Source: Rheinheimera maricola (GTDB taxonomy: Bacteria; Pseudomonadota; Gammaproteobacteria; Enterobacterales; Alteromonadaceae). Taken from it: a DNA stretch of 64,000 nucleotides. This document shows positions 26,041 to 34,604 of this stretch, in pieces. The stretch lies in NCBI RefSeq assembly GCF_016918075.2, contig NZ_JAERPS020000002.1, positions 496,001-560,000 of the forward strand, given 5' to 3'. The position numbers and the translations under genes are program-made. A model generated the notes under the pieces. The model worked only from the letters and a program-made list of their open reading frames with translations, was not told where the DNA came from and did not search any database. Each line of letters starts with the position of its first letter. Position 1 is the first letter of the stretch.

Positions 26041-26952
26041 ATGGCCAAATTGCCGAGAAACTTAAGCCAGCACGACATTAAACTACTGCGTGTTTTCCAA
26101 ACTGTGGTCGACTGTGGTGGCTTTACCGCTGCCGAAACCGAGCTGAATATTGGCCGTTCAACCATCAGTATTTATATCAGTAACCTGGAGCAACGTTTGA
26201 AGCTCAGTTTGTGCCAGCGCGGCCGGCAGGGGTTTTCACTAACGCAGGAAGGCCAGGCGGTGTATAACGCTATTCAGCAACTGGAGCAGGCGCATCAGCA
26301 ATTTAGCCAGCTGGTGGCCGGGTTAACCGACTCGTTAAGCGGTGAGCTGGTTATTTTAACCGCCGATCAGCTGGATCAGTCACGGCTGGGCTTGCTAAGT
26401 AAACTCTGTGCCGCGCTGCAGCAGCAGGCGCCGCAACTGCAGTTGGCATTGGATGTATTACCGCTGCAACAAATTGAGCTGGCGCTGCTAAAAGATCAGG
26501 CGCATTTGGCATTAATGCCCGGCTACCGCCAGATTGATGGCCTGCAGTATCAGCATGTATTTAGCACACCGATTTTTTTATGCTGTGCCGCTACGCATCC
26601 GTTATTTAAGCTGGCAGACAGCGCTATCAACGACGAGATACTGGCACAATACCCGGCCATTCACCCGGGCGTAGACATTAACCCGGAAGGGCGCAAACAA
26701 TTGCAAAAACTGCAGGCCGGCGCCCGCGCTTATCAGTTTGATACCCGGCTGGCGCTGCTGTTATCCGGCGGTTATATCGGCTTTTTACCGGAAGAAATTG
26801 CCAAACCCTATATCGCCAGCCGGCAGCTGCGCTATATCAAACCGGCGCAATACCAGTACCCGTTTAATCAATCTATAGTGACAAAACAGATACCGCGCGA
26901 CAGCGCCAAGGTAAAGCTGGCACTGCATATCCTGCAATCCTTGTTAGTCTGA
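26041..26952 (+). CDS. LysR-type transcriptional regulator, divergent from gabDT
   Basis: A 303-aa LysR protein with an N-terminal winged helix (FQTVVDCGGFTAAETELNIG, then RSTISIYISNLEQRL, about residues 17-55) and a C-terminal effector domain (LVILTADQLDQSRLG onward). The helix departs from the usual LysR sequence in having GRSTISIYISNLE where A-S-x-x-S-R-x-I is common. Its position back-to-back with gabD suggests it controls gabDT in response to GABA or a related amino acid. The shared 92-bp intergenic region is A+T-rich. Confidence 0.9.
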   Translation: MAKLPRNLSQHDIKLLRVFQTVVDCGGFTAAETELNIGRSTISIYISNLEQRLKLSLCQRGRQGFSLTQEGQAVYNAIQQLEQAHQQFSQLVAGLTDSLSGELVILTADQLDQSRLGLLSKLCAALQQQAPQLQLALDVLPLQQIELALLKDQAHLALMPGYRQIDGLQYQHVFSTPIFLCCAATHPLFKLADSAINDEILAQYPAIHPGVDINPEGRKQLQKLQAGARAYQFDTRLALLLSGGYIGFLPEEIAKPYIASRQLRYIKPAQYQYPFNQSIVTKQIPRDSAKVKLALHILQSLLV

Positions 26953-26971
26953 CTGGCGTCGCGGCATAGAA

Positions 26972-26997
26972 AAACGGCGGGCCAAGGCCCGCCGTTT
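26972..26997 (-). terminator. Rho-independent terminator shared by LysR and sucrose TonB receptor genes
   Basis: AAACGGCGGGCC (26972-26983) and GGCCCGCCGTTT (26986-26997) make a perfect 12-bp GC-rich stem with a 2-base loop. On the minus strand it is followed by TTTTTCTAT, making a strong terminator 18 bp after the TonB receptor stop. On the plus strand it can also stop LysR transcription. Confidence 0.85.
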
Positions 26998-27015
26998 CAG
27001 CAAACACAGCTGTTA

Positions 27016-29442
27016 TCAGAAACGATACGCCAGGCCCAAAGACGCATTGCGACCGTTAATAGTGCGAGCGCGGATAATACCGTTATCCGGCACTGAGCCT
27101 TCTTCGGCTTCTGTCAGGCCAATTTCGTCAAACAGGTTGTTTATGCTTAACGATAACGTCAGGTTTTCTGCCAGGGTGTAGCTGGCAAACGCATTGACCT
27201 GAGTATAACCGCTGAATTTTAAGTCATTGTTATCTTGCGCGTAGGCAGCTGTAGTGCCTATCAAACTAACCCCAACCTGAGCTTGCTCAAAGAAGTAGCG
27301 TGCCAGCAGGTTGTAGACAAAATCTGCCTGACGCCGTGGTGTATTGCCTACCACGTCCGGGCTTAGCGCATCTTTGCTGATCTCAGCATCGGTCCAGGTA
27401 ACCGAGCCGCGCATATCAAAATCGCCGATGCGGTAGCTGCTTTCCAACTCGATACCGTGCGCCTTGTAGGTGCGGTCAAAGAAACGCTGACTGGTGGCTT
27501 CAAAGTTTTGCTCTTCGGTTTCGGCAAAAAACAAGGTAGCAAACAGGTTTAAGTTGCCATGCCGGCTCTTGCTGCCCAGCTCATACTGAGTCACTTCATC
27601 TACTGCATCTTCTTTAGCTACGCTGCCATCGGCATTCACTTTGCCAAACAACAAGCGGTCGGCGTTGGCGCGGCCACCTTTGCTGATGCGGCCAAACATG
27701 GCCCAGTCTTTATTAAATTGATAGTTAGCACCGGCCGAGTAGGAATTGTAACCCCAGCTGTAATTCACAATGCTGGCATTGGCGAGATCGATACCGGATA
27801 CGCTTTGCTCTACCTGACTGATAACGCCGTCGCTGTTCATATCGCGGCTGCTTTGCACTGCACCAGCATAGCTGCCTGAGGCGCTGCCGATATCGCGGCG
27901 GACACTGGCATCCAGCGATAAAGCACCATAGGCCCAGCTTACGCCGGCATAAGGTGCTTTGGTGCTATAGTCGGTGTCATAGTTACGCTGGCAACAGTTT
28001 CCCCAAAACGGCACGCCGTAAGCCGTCAGGCCCTGTTCGGAAAACGCCGTACCATCAGCGGCAGTGACATTTAACAGCTCTGCATTGTTACCCTTTAACG
28101 CCATTAAATACGAATTCCATAACCAGGACATGCTAATACTTTGATCGGCCATGTAATAACCTACATTTACATCAACCTCGCCGAAGCGGCGTGACAGCTT
28201 TAAGTCGTTAACGATAGAGCCGAAATCGTCGATTTCAACGTCAAAGGTGTGAATACGCATGGCGTTTTCTGCGGTGTAGGCTGCACCGGAATTGGGCCCT
28301 ACCGCATAAGTTAAATTAGCGCCGGCACCGGCGATACTGTCGGCGATACCTTGCGCATTGCCCACCTCTGCCGGAAAGGGGGTATTAAAATTACCACTGA
28401 CATCGCTAACCCGAAAGCGGTTTTCCAGCGTCCAGCCTTCAGCTAAATCAAACACCGCTTCAACGCCAACGCTGTTTACTTTCGGGTTCATGCCATCGCG
28501 CACATCACCACGGGAGATTTGGTTATCGCCGTTTAAGCGCACGGTTTGGGTTAAATACACCGATTGCAGCGTATCCGAGCCGGCGTCATAGCCCGGCACT
28601 GAGCTGCCATCGGCGTACATTGGCATCGGCATATAGCTGGTAGCTTTGTCATTTAGATGCTTAAAGTACAACCGCACATAGCCGGTATTAAATTCTTTGG
28701 TCAGGTTACCCTTTAACTGAAAACCTTGTTCGCCCTGATAACCCGGGTCACGTACACCTTCCCCCTGGCGCACAAAACCGCCCAAATGAAAGCGCATATC
28801 GCTGTTAATATCGCCGCCGTAATCAAAATCGGTGCGAAAGCTGTCGTAATCCAGCCCGGTGGTAAAGGCGATACTGCCGCCGTTTTCTTCGCCGGTTTTA
28901 CTGACAAAATTAATAATACCGCCCGGCGAATTACTGGCGGTGGTGCTGGCCGAGCCGCCGCGGATCACGTCCAGCCGCGACAAAGTAGCATCGGCACGAA
29001 GAAAAATATCGGCGTTACCAAAGGCGATATCGCCAAACTGCAGCACCGGCAAGCCATCTTCCTGCAGGGTAAGAAACTTAGCGCCGCCGGACGCTACCGG
29101 CAAGCCGCGTACGGCGATATTGGCATTGCCTTCACCGCCGGTCGCCTCACTGCGCACACCCGGCAGCATACGGAAAATCTCAGCGGTACTGCGTGGCGTG
29201 GCCACGGCAATATCATCCAGTGTCAGGCTGCTAACCGACACACTGGATTGCATAACAGTTTGCTTACGTGATACCGCGCCGGTAACCACGATGCGCTCAA
29301 AGCCTAAACCGTCGTTGTCTGCCTGTGCTGCGGCTGGCTCCTTTGTATCAGTTTCTACCTGCTGCGCCAGCGCTACGCCGTTGCTTAGCGCCAGCGTGAC
29401 AGCCAAAGCAACTGCGCCTGGTGTCAAATTGTACTGTTTCAT
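27016..29442 (-). CDS. TonB-dependent receptor of the sucrose locus
   Basis: An 808-aa outer-membrane receptor. The signal peptide ends near ALAQQ (about residue 26), followed by the TonB-box-like FERIVVTGAVSRKQTV. The plug includes STAEIFRMLPGVRSEATGG, IAVRGLPV and LSRLDVIRGGSASTTASNSP, and the barrel ends LGLAYRF. It begins a sucrose block (permease, phosphorylase, repressor, fructokinase). Its promoter carries the same CTTAATCGTTTAAG operator as the phosphorylase promoter, so it is inferred to import sucrose or short fructosides (omp_Scr type). GGGAGAAAG precedes the start. It ends at a strong hairpin terminator. Confidence 0.88.
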   Translation of the reverse strand: MKQYNLTPGAVALAVTLALSNGVALAQQVETDTKEPAAAQADNDGLGFERIVVTGAVSRKQTVMQSSVSVSSLTLDDIAVATPRSTAEIFRMLPGVRSEATGGEGNANIAVRGLPVASGGAKFLTLQEDGLPVLQFGDIAFGNADIFLRADATLSRLDVIRGGSASTTASNSPGGIINFVSKTGEENGGSIAFTTGLDYDSFRTDFDYGGDINSDMRFHLGGFVRQGEGVRDPGYQGEQGFQLKGNLTKEFNTGYVRLYFKHLNDKATSYMPMPMYADGSSVPGYDAGSDTLQSVYLTQTVRLNGDNQISRGDVRDGMNPKVNSVGVEAVFDLAEGWTLENRFRVSDVSGNFNTPFPAEVGNAQGIADSIAGAGANLTYAVGPNSGAAYTAENAMRIHTFDVEIDDFGSIVNDLKLSRRFGEVDVNVGYYMADQSISMSWLWNSYLMALKGNNAELLNVTAADGTAFSEQGLTAYGVPFWGNCCQRNYDTDYSTKAPYAGVSWAYGALSLDASVRRDIGSASGSYAGAVQSSRDMNSDGVISQVEQSVSGIDLANASIVNYSWGYNSYSAGANYQFNKDWAMFGRISKGGRANADRLLFGKVNADGSVAKEDAVDEVTQYELGSKSRHGNLNLFATLFFAETEEQNFEATSQRFFDRTYKAHGIELESSYRIGDFDMRGSVTWTDAEISKDALSPDVVGNTPRRQADFVYNLLARYFFEQAQVGVSLIGTTAAYAQDNNDLKFSGYTQVNAFASYTLAENLTLSLSINNLFDEIGLTEAEEGSVPDNGIIRARTINGRNASLGLAYRF

Positions 29443-29496
29443 TGTCTTTCTCCCGTGTTGAAGTCGCGATCTATTCTTTGGATAGTCTGCTTATGA

Positions 29497-29510
29497 CTTA
29501 ATCGTTTAAG
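29497..29510. promoter_or_regulatory. LacI-family (ScrR) operator before the TonB receptor gene
   Basis: CTTAATCGTTTAAG is a near-perfect palindrome with a central CG, typical of LacI-family sites. It is 55 bp upstream of the receptor start and identical to the site at 30930. Confidence 0.75.
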
Positions 29511-29529
29511 TGTTATTGCGATAAAAAAG

Positions 29530-30783
29530 CTAGCCGGAAGACATTTGCTCCAGCTTAGCTTTGGCTGGCTGTTTCAGCCAGTTGTATACCATTGCCATTG
29601 CCAGCAAGGCGGAAAACAGGGTTGCCAGATAAAAACCGGCAGTTACGTCGTTCGCCCAATCACCCAGCACGGCCATTAGCGCCGGTGCCACGGCAGCGGC
29701 CAGCGCAGTAAACGCCAGCAACAAGCCGGCTACAGCGCCATGCTGCTGCCTGGCAAAGCAGCTGATGCCTTTGGAATTCAGCGTGGGGTAAATCATCGAC
29801 ATAAACAGGCCAGACAACGGCATCAGCCATACCGCCACCTCTTTACCACCGAGCATACTGGCGGCAAAGCAGGCAAAGATACACAGCGTAAAGACCGCCA
29901 TCACGCTACTCCAGCAAAAACGGCTTAAAATAGCCGTCGCCAAAAAGCGCCCCAGCGCGCGTAGAATAAAAAACACCGTAATAGCCTGGGCAGCCAGCAA
30001 GCTCCAGCGACCGTCGTAGTCAGCCAACATGGTAGGTAACCAGACAAAGATTGCCACTTCACAGCTGACATACAGCGCTATAGCCAGCGAAAACCCCAAT
30101 GCATAGCGGTCTTTTAGCAGCGCCAGCGAGCGGCGCAGCGATACCTGCTCAGCTGCGGCCTGATACGGCGGATAAGGCAAACGTGCCGACATCACCACTA
30201 ACAAGGTGCAAAGTAAACCGGCCAGTAAGTAAAGCGAAGTCCAGTGGATAGAAGCGGCAATCATCAGCGCCACTAACGCCGGGCCAACAATGGCGCCAAT
30301 GGCAAAGAAGCCCTCTACCGTGTTCATGGTGCGGGTATGGCTTTGACTGTCAGGGCTGATATCACCAATTAATGCCAGCGCGGCGGTTTTAAAAATACCA
30401 ATGGCCAGGCCACACAGGCCCATTAATAAGATAAAAAACAGCGCACTGTTGCCGGCCATAAAGGCATAGCAGGATGCCGCGTACAGGCTTAAACCGACGA
30501 TAATCAGCTTTTTGCGGCCCAATTTATCGGCCAGCCGGCCTAAGAATAACCCGGCCAAACCAATCGCCAGCATAGGCACATAATGAAAGGCGCTGGCCTG
30601 AAACATGGTTAACTGATATTCCGCCATCGCTTCAGGGATGATCACGCCCACTGCATCGGTGGTCATGGCAAAGACAAAAAACATCAGGTAGGTCATCCAG
30701 CGCACCTGGCGCTGTAAAGCCTGAGCACGATCTAACGTTTCGGCTGCCCCGACAGCCTGACGCTGCGCATCAGTAGTAAGCAT
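29530..30783 (-). CDS. MFS sucrose permease (ScrT-like)
   Basis: A 417-aa inner-membrane MFS carrier with twelve predicted hydrophobic segments. The conserved loop between helices 2 and 3 is GRLADKLGRKKLIIVG, and FFAIGAIVGPALVALM lies in helix 5. It is divergent from sucrose phosphorylase and upstream of the TonB receptor gene on the same strand. In Shewanella and Alteromonas sucrose loci an MFS permease occupies this place, so sucrose import across the inner membrane is inferred. The operator at 30930 in the divergent region probably controls both directions. Confidence 0.82.
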   Translation of the reverse strand: MLTTDAQRQAVGAAETLDRAQALQRQVRWMTYLMFFVFAMTTDAVGVIIPEAMAEYQLTMFQASAFHYVPMLAIGLAGLFLGRLADKLGRKKLIIVGLSLYAASCYAFMAGNSALFFILLMGLCGLAIGIFKTAALALIGDISPDSQSHTRTMNTVEGFFAIGAIVGPALVALMIAASIHWTSLYLLAGLLCTLLVVMSARLPYPPYQAAAEQVSLRRSLALLKDRYALGFSLAIALYVSCEVAIFVWLPTMLADYDGRWSLLAAQAITVFFILRALGRFLATAILSRFCWSSVMAVFTLCIFACFAASMLGGKEVAVWLMPLSGLFMSMIYPTLNSKGISCFARQQHGAVAGLLLAFTALAAAVAPALMAVLGDWANDVTAGFYLATLFSALLAMAMVYNWLKQPAKAKLEQMSSG

Positions 30784-30929
30784 AGTGTTTCCCCGTTTAT
30801 GTTGTTTGTTAATGCCGGTGTAAGCGCACCTTGCTTAACAAACTTATCTGAACGCTACGCTTTATCATTCAGACCGGTTTTATTATTGGCCGGGGGTTGA
30901 CAAAGTCGTCCGTTGGCTTAAAGCTATAT

Positions 30930-30943
30930 CTTAATCGTTTAAG
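30930..30943. promoter_or_regulatory. LacI-family (ScrR) operator before sucrose phosphorylase
   Basis: CTTAATCGTTTAAG, identical to the 29497 site, ends 28 bp before the ATG at 30972. A TTGACA at 30897-30902 could be the -35 box of a promoter overlapped by this operator, but no good -10 at proper spacing is seen. Confidence 0.75.
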
Positions 30944-30971
30944 AAGCAAATATTTTTTCAGGATTATTTTC

Positions 30972-32468
30972 ATGACGCGTCAACACAATGCCAACCAGAT
31001 CCAGCTAATAACCTACATTGACCGGCTGAGCGGCGGTACTATCAAAGACTTACACACTATGCTGCAGGGCCCGCTGGCCGGCTTGTTTGATGGCATACAC
31101 TTGCTGCCGTTTTATACGCCGATAGATGGCGAAGACGCCGGCTTTGACCCAACAGACCACACCGCAGTAGACAGCCGGTTGGGCAATTGGGCCGATATCC
31201 GTGCGCTGGCGGCAGACTACCCGGTTATGGCCGATATGATCGTGAACCATATGTCAGCACAGTCGCCGCAGTTTGTTGATGTGATGGAAAAAGGCGAATC
31301 CTCACCCTACTGGCCGCTGTTCTTAACCCGCGATAAAGTCTTTGCCAAAGATGCCGCGGCAGAGCAACTTGCCGCCGTATACCGGCCACGGCCGACACCG
31401 TTTTTTACCGATATCGTCCTGAAAGATGGCCGCAAAATCCCGTTTTGGACCACCTTTACCGCCAACCAGATTGATATTGATGTTAATTCTGCCGCCGGTA
31501 AAGCCTACCTGCAGGCCATTTTGGATCGTTTTACTGAAAACGGCGTAAAATATATCCGTCTGGATGCCGCCGGCTATGCCATTAAAAAAGCCGGTACCCG
31601 CTGCTTTATGCTGCCGGAAACCTTTGAATTTATTGCCGCGTTATCTGAGCAAGCCAAAGCGCGCGGCATGGTGTGCCTGGTTGAAATTCATGGCTATCAT
31701 CAAACCCAAATTGACATCGCTAAACGCTGTGACATGGTATACGACTTTGCCCTGCCGCCACTGGTGCTGCATACCTTGTTCAGCCGCAATGCCGATGCAC
31801 TGAAACACTGGCTGGATATAGCGCCACGCAACTGCATCACGGTACTGGATACCCATGATGGCATTGGTATTGTCGATGCCGCCGATTATCAGGGCCAGCC
31901 CGGCTTGCTTACTGATCCACAGCTGGACAGCCTGGTAGAAACCATTCATGCCAACAGCAAAGGCAGTTCAAAACTGGCCACCGGTAATGCCGCTAACAAT
32001 GTCGATTTGTATCAGGTTAATTGTAGTTTTTATGATGCGCTGGGCCAGAACGACCAACAGTATTTGCTGGCGCGTGCCATTCAGCTGTTTTGCCCGGGCA
32101 TCAGCCAGATTTATTATGCCGGCTTACTGGCCATGCCCAACGATGTTGAGTTGCTACAACAAAGCCGCGTCGGCCGTGATATCGGCCGGCCTTATTTAAC
32201 TGCCGAAAAAGTCGCTGACGCCTTGCAAAAGCCGGTGGTAAAAGCGTTATGCCAGTTGATTACACTAAGGCGCAGCCTGCAGGCGTTTAACGGCGATTTC
32301 AGCCAAACACTGCATAACGCCAGCTATCAATTGCAGTGGCAGCATCAGGGTCATACTGCCGCTTTGGTTATCGACTTAGCCAGCCTGGAAGCCAGCCTTC
32401 ACTGGCAGCATGCCGGACAGGCCACTGAAAGCCTTGCGCTTAGTAAGCTGTACCGCAGCGTAAACTAA
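30972..32468 (+). CDS. scrP: Sucrose phosphorylase
   Basis: Cleaves sucrose with phosphate to glucose 1-phosphate and fructose (GH13 subfamily 18). The start is set at ATG 30972 (AGGA at 30960-30963, and the product begins like known enzymes). The frame extending to 30897 would run through the operator. The 498-aa protein shows GIHLLPFYTPIDGEDAGFDP, MADMIVNHMS, the nucleophile D198 in YIRLDAAGYA, the acid/base E238 in CLVEIHGYH, and VLDTHDGIG, all diagnostic. It overlaps the convergent scrR stop by 4 bp. Fructose goes to the fructokinase encoded nearby. Confidence 0.93.
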   Translation: MTRQHNANQIQLITYIDRLSGGTIKDLHTMLQGPLAGLFDGIHLLPFYTPIDGEDAGFDPTDHTAVDSRLGNWADIRALAADYPVMADMIVNHMSAQSPQFVDVMEKGESSPYWPLFLTRDKVFAKDAAAEQLAAVYRPRPTPFFTDIVLKDGRKIPFWTTFTANQIDIDVNSAAGKAYLQAILDRFTENGVKYIRLDAAGYAIKKAGTRCFMLPETFEFIAALSEQAKARGMVCLVEIHGYHQTQIDIAKRCDMVYDFALPPLVLHTLFSRNADALKHWLDIAPRNCITVLDTHDGIGIVDAADYQGQPGLLTDPQLDSLVETIHANSKGSSKLATGNAANNVDLYQVNCSFYDALGQNDQQYLLARAIQLFCPGISQIYYAGLLAMPNDVELLQQSRVGRDIGRPYLTAEKVADALQKPVVKALCQLITLRRSLQAFNGDFSQTLHNASYQLQWQHQGHTAALVIDLASLEASLHWQHAGQATESLALSKLYRSVN

Positions 32469-33487
32469 CTGCTCTCACCGAGGCGCAGCTCATATGGCAG
32501 CTGCAGGGTGGTGTCGTCAGGGTTTAAAAACGCCCTGACGGCGGCCTCGCCCTTTTGATCGCTAAACTGCCACACCGAAGTTAATGTCGGATGATAGCGC
32601 AGCGTTTCTTCAATGCCGTCAAAGCCGACCACACGGATATCCTGCGGAATACGTAAGCCCAGTTGCAAGGCTTCGCGCATTGCACTTAAGCCAATCAGGT
32701 CGCTCATACACAGCAATACTGTGGGCCTGGGTGTCATAGCCAGTACCGCTTTGGCCGCTTCACGGGCGTAGGTTTGGTTACTCTCGGGAATATGCCATAA
32801 ATAATCGGCGGCTAAGGTTAAGCCGCGTTGCTGCATCGCCCTTTGGTAACCGTCTAAGCGGCGGTGCGCTATCGAGCTTTGGTTGTCCCACATCGGTTTA
32901 TCGCCCACTGGCTGGCTGCTGGCCCCATCAATTAACCGTAAGCCCAACACAGCCACGGTATCTTTTGGCCGCAGTACCGCCATGGCGCTGTCAAACGCGG
33001 CCTGCTCGTTGTCGATGTTCACCGAAGGGCGGCCGGCTAAGTCAAAATCGACCGTTAACACGCGCTTTTTTGACAGACGCAGCTGCTCAACTAAGCCGGT
33101 ATTGCGCGGTGCGCCGTAGCAAATAAAACCGTCGACAAAATCGCTGATCGCCTCCAGGTTAGTGGCCTGACCGGAAAACAGCAGCAAATGCAACTGATGC
33201 CGTTCCAGCTCGCGGCTTACGCCCTGCAAAAACTGGCTGGCCACCGGATCGCTGACCATATATTCCAGCGAGTCAGACAAAATTACCGCCACGATGCCAG
33301 AGCTGCCTTTACGCAGCGACTGTGCCGCTTTGTTCGGGCCAAAATAGCCGAGCTCATGGCAGGCCTGCAGTATTTTCTGCCGCAGCGCCACCGACAACTG
33401 ATCCGGCCGGTTAAAGGCGTTTGAGATGGTTGCCGTGGAGACACCCAGGGTTTTTGCCACGCTTTTAAGGGTTAGTTTACTCATCAT
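32465..33487 (-). CDS. scrR: LacI-family repressor of sucrose use
   Basis: A 340-aa LacI-type regulator. The N-terminal helix-turn-helix TLKSVAKTLGVSTATISNAF and the hinge KAAQSLRKGSSG lead into a periplasmic-binding-like effector domain (IVAVILSDSLEYMVSDPVAS onward). It may start at either of two adjacent ATGs. It is divergent from fructokinase and shares with it an intergenic region holding one palindromic operator. Two more copies lie before the phosphorylase and TonB receptor genes, so it is inferred to repress the entire locus until sucrose or a derivative binds. Confidence 0.9.
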   Translation of the reverse strand: MMSKLTLKSVAKTLGVSTATISNAFNRPDQLSVALRQKILQACHELGYFGPNKAAQSLRKGSSGIVAVILSDSLEYMVSDPVASQFLQGVSRELERHQLHLLLFSGQATNLEAISDFVDGFICYGAPRNTGLVEQLRLSKKRVLTVDFDLAGRPSVNIDNEQAAFDSAMAVLRPKDTVAVLGLRLIDGASSQPVGDKPMWDNQSSIAHRRLDGYQRAMQQRGLTLAADYLWHIPESNQTYAREAAKAVLAMTPRPTVLLCMSDLIGLSAMREALQLGLRIPQDIRVVGFDGIEETLRYHPTLTSVWQFSDQKGEAAVRAFLNPDDTTLQLPYELRLGESS

Positions 33488-33509
33488 GCCAGTGGTTTTT
33501 CACTATCTT

Positions 33510-33523
33510 CTTAATCAATTAAG
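33510..33523. promoter_or_regulatory. LacI-family (ScrR) operator between scrR and fructokinase
   Basis: CTTAATCAATTAAG matches the other two sites except at the third-from-centre bases, and lies in the 107-bp divergent gap, allowing autoregulation of scrR and control of scrK. Confidence 0.72.
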
Positions 33524-33594
33524 TTATATGATTTTGCCATCAATGGCGACCGCTTTTCGCCGTATTTAACAATGTAACATTAAAGGAAGCCAGC

Positions 33595-34539
33595 ATGCTT
33601 GCAGTTATTGGAGAGAATGTGGTTGATATGCTACCCGGCGCAGATGGCTTGTATCGCGCCTGCCTTGGCGGCTCACCGTTTAATGTTGCTATTGCGGCGG
33701 CGCGGCAAGCTATCGCAGTGTGCTATATATCGCCATTATCACAAGATCATTTCGGCCAACAGTTTGCCCGCTATCTGGCCGACAACGGTGGCGCCTATGG
33801 CCCGGCGTTTTTCAGCAGCGCGCCTACTTCTGTTGCCATGGTTAGCATTAATGCGCAGCGCCAACCGCAGTACAGCTTGTATCGCCAGGGTATTGCCGAC
33901 AGAGATATCAGCGCGGCGCAACAAATTGCCGCCTTACCCTCTGCCTGCAAACTACTGCATTTAGGTTCACTGGCGTTAGAGCCACAAGATGGCGAACGCA
34001 TAACGGCGGTGATAGCGGCGTGTCAGGCCAGGCAGGTCCAACTGGCAGTAGATATTAACGTACGCATTAACGCAGTAACCGATGTCGTGGCCTATCGTGC
34101 CCTGCTGTTACAGGTGATTGCACAAAGCCATTTTATTAAAGCCAGCGACGAAGACTTACAACTGTTGTTTCCAGAGCTTAACCTTACTCAGGCGCTTGGC
34201 GCACTGCGTGCTTGTGCCCCACACGCCCTACTGGCGCTGACCGAGGGCGAAAAAGGCGCAACCCTGTACTGGCAGCAGCACCAAATCAGCCTGCCGGTTA
34301 TTGCCGCCACGCCCTTTGTTGACACTGTCGGCGCCGGCGATACCTTTTGGGCCAATTTACTGGCAGCACTGTTAAAACTCGGCCTGCCCACAGCGGCAGA
34401 TATCAGCACCGCACAACTGACACAGTGCCTGCAGCGCGCCATGTTAGCCGCCAGTTTAAATATCGCCCAAGCCGGCTGTAACCCGCCACATAGCAGCGAA
34501 CTGGACGCCGCTTTATTGCAACTGCACGCGACTAAGTAA
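33595..34539 (+). CDS. scrK: Fructokinase (PfkB/ribokinase family)
   Basis: Phosphorylates fructose released by sucrose phosphorylase. It is a 314-aa PfkB kinase with an N-terminal VIGENVVDMLPG, the glycine motif CLGGSPFNVAIAAAR near residue 24, and the C-terminal signature DTVGAGDTFWANLLAAL with the catalytic base D249. AAGGAAG precedes the start. It lies beyond the shared operator from scrR and completes the pathway sucrose to glucose 1-phosphate plus fructose 6-phosphate. Confidence 0.9.
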   Translation: MLAVIGENVVDMLPGADGLYRACLGGSPFNVAIAAARQAIAVCYISPLSQDHFGQQFARYLADNGGAYGPAFFSSAPTSVAMVSINAQRQPQYSLYRQGIADRDISAAQQIAALPSACKLLHLGSLALEPQDGERITAVIAACQARQVQLAVDINVRINAVTDVVAYRALLLQVIAQSHFIKASDEDLQLLFPELNLTQALGALRACAPHALLALTEGEKGATLYWQQHQISLPVIAATPFVDTVGAGDTFWANLLAALLKLGLPTAADISTAQLTQCLQRAMLAASLNIAQAGCNPPHSSELDAALLQLHATK

Positions 34540-34604
34540 CAACCCGGGGCTATTGCGGGCGATGCTGATACGTTCTGTTGAAAAAGTTAACGTTATAACC
34601 CCGG

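Noticed and set aside
30897-30971. N-terminal extension of sucrose phosphorylase from 30897
   Set aside because: It would be coded across the operator and a TTGACA box, lacks family similarity, and ATG 30972 has a good AGGA.
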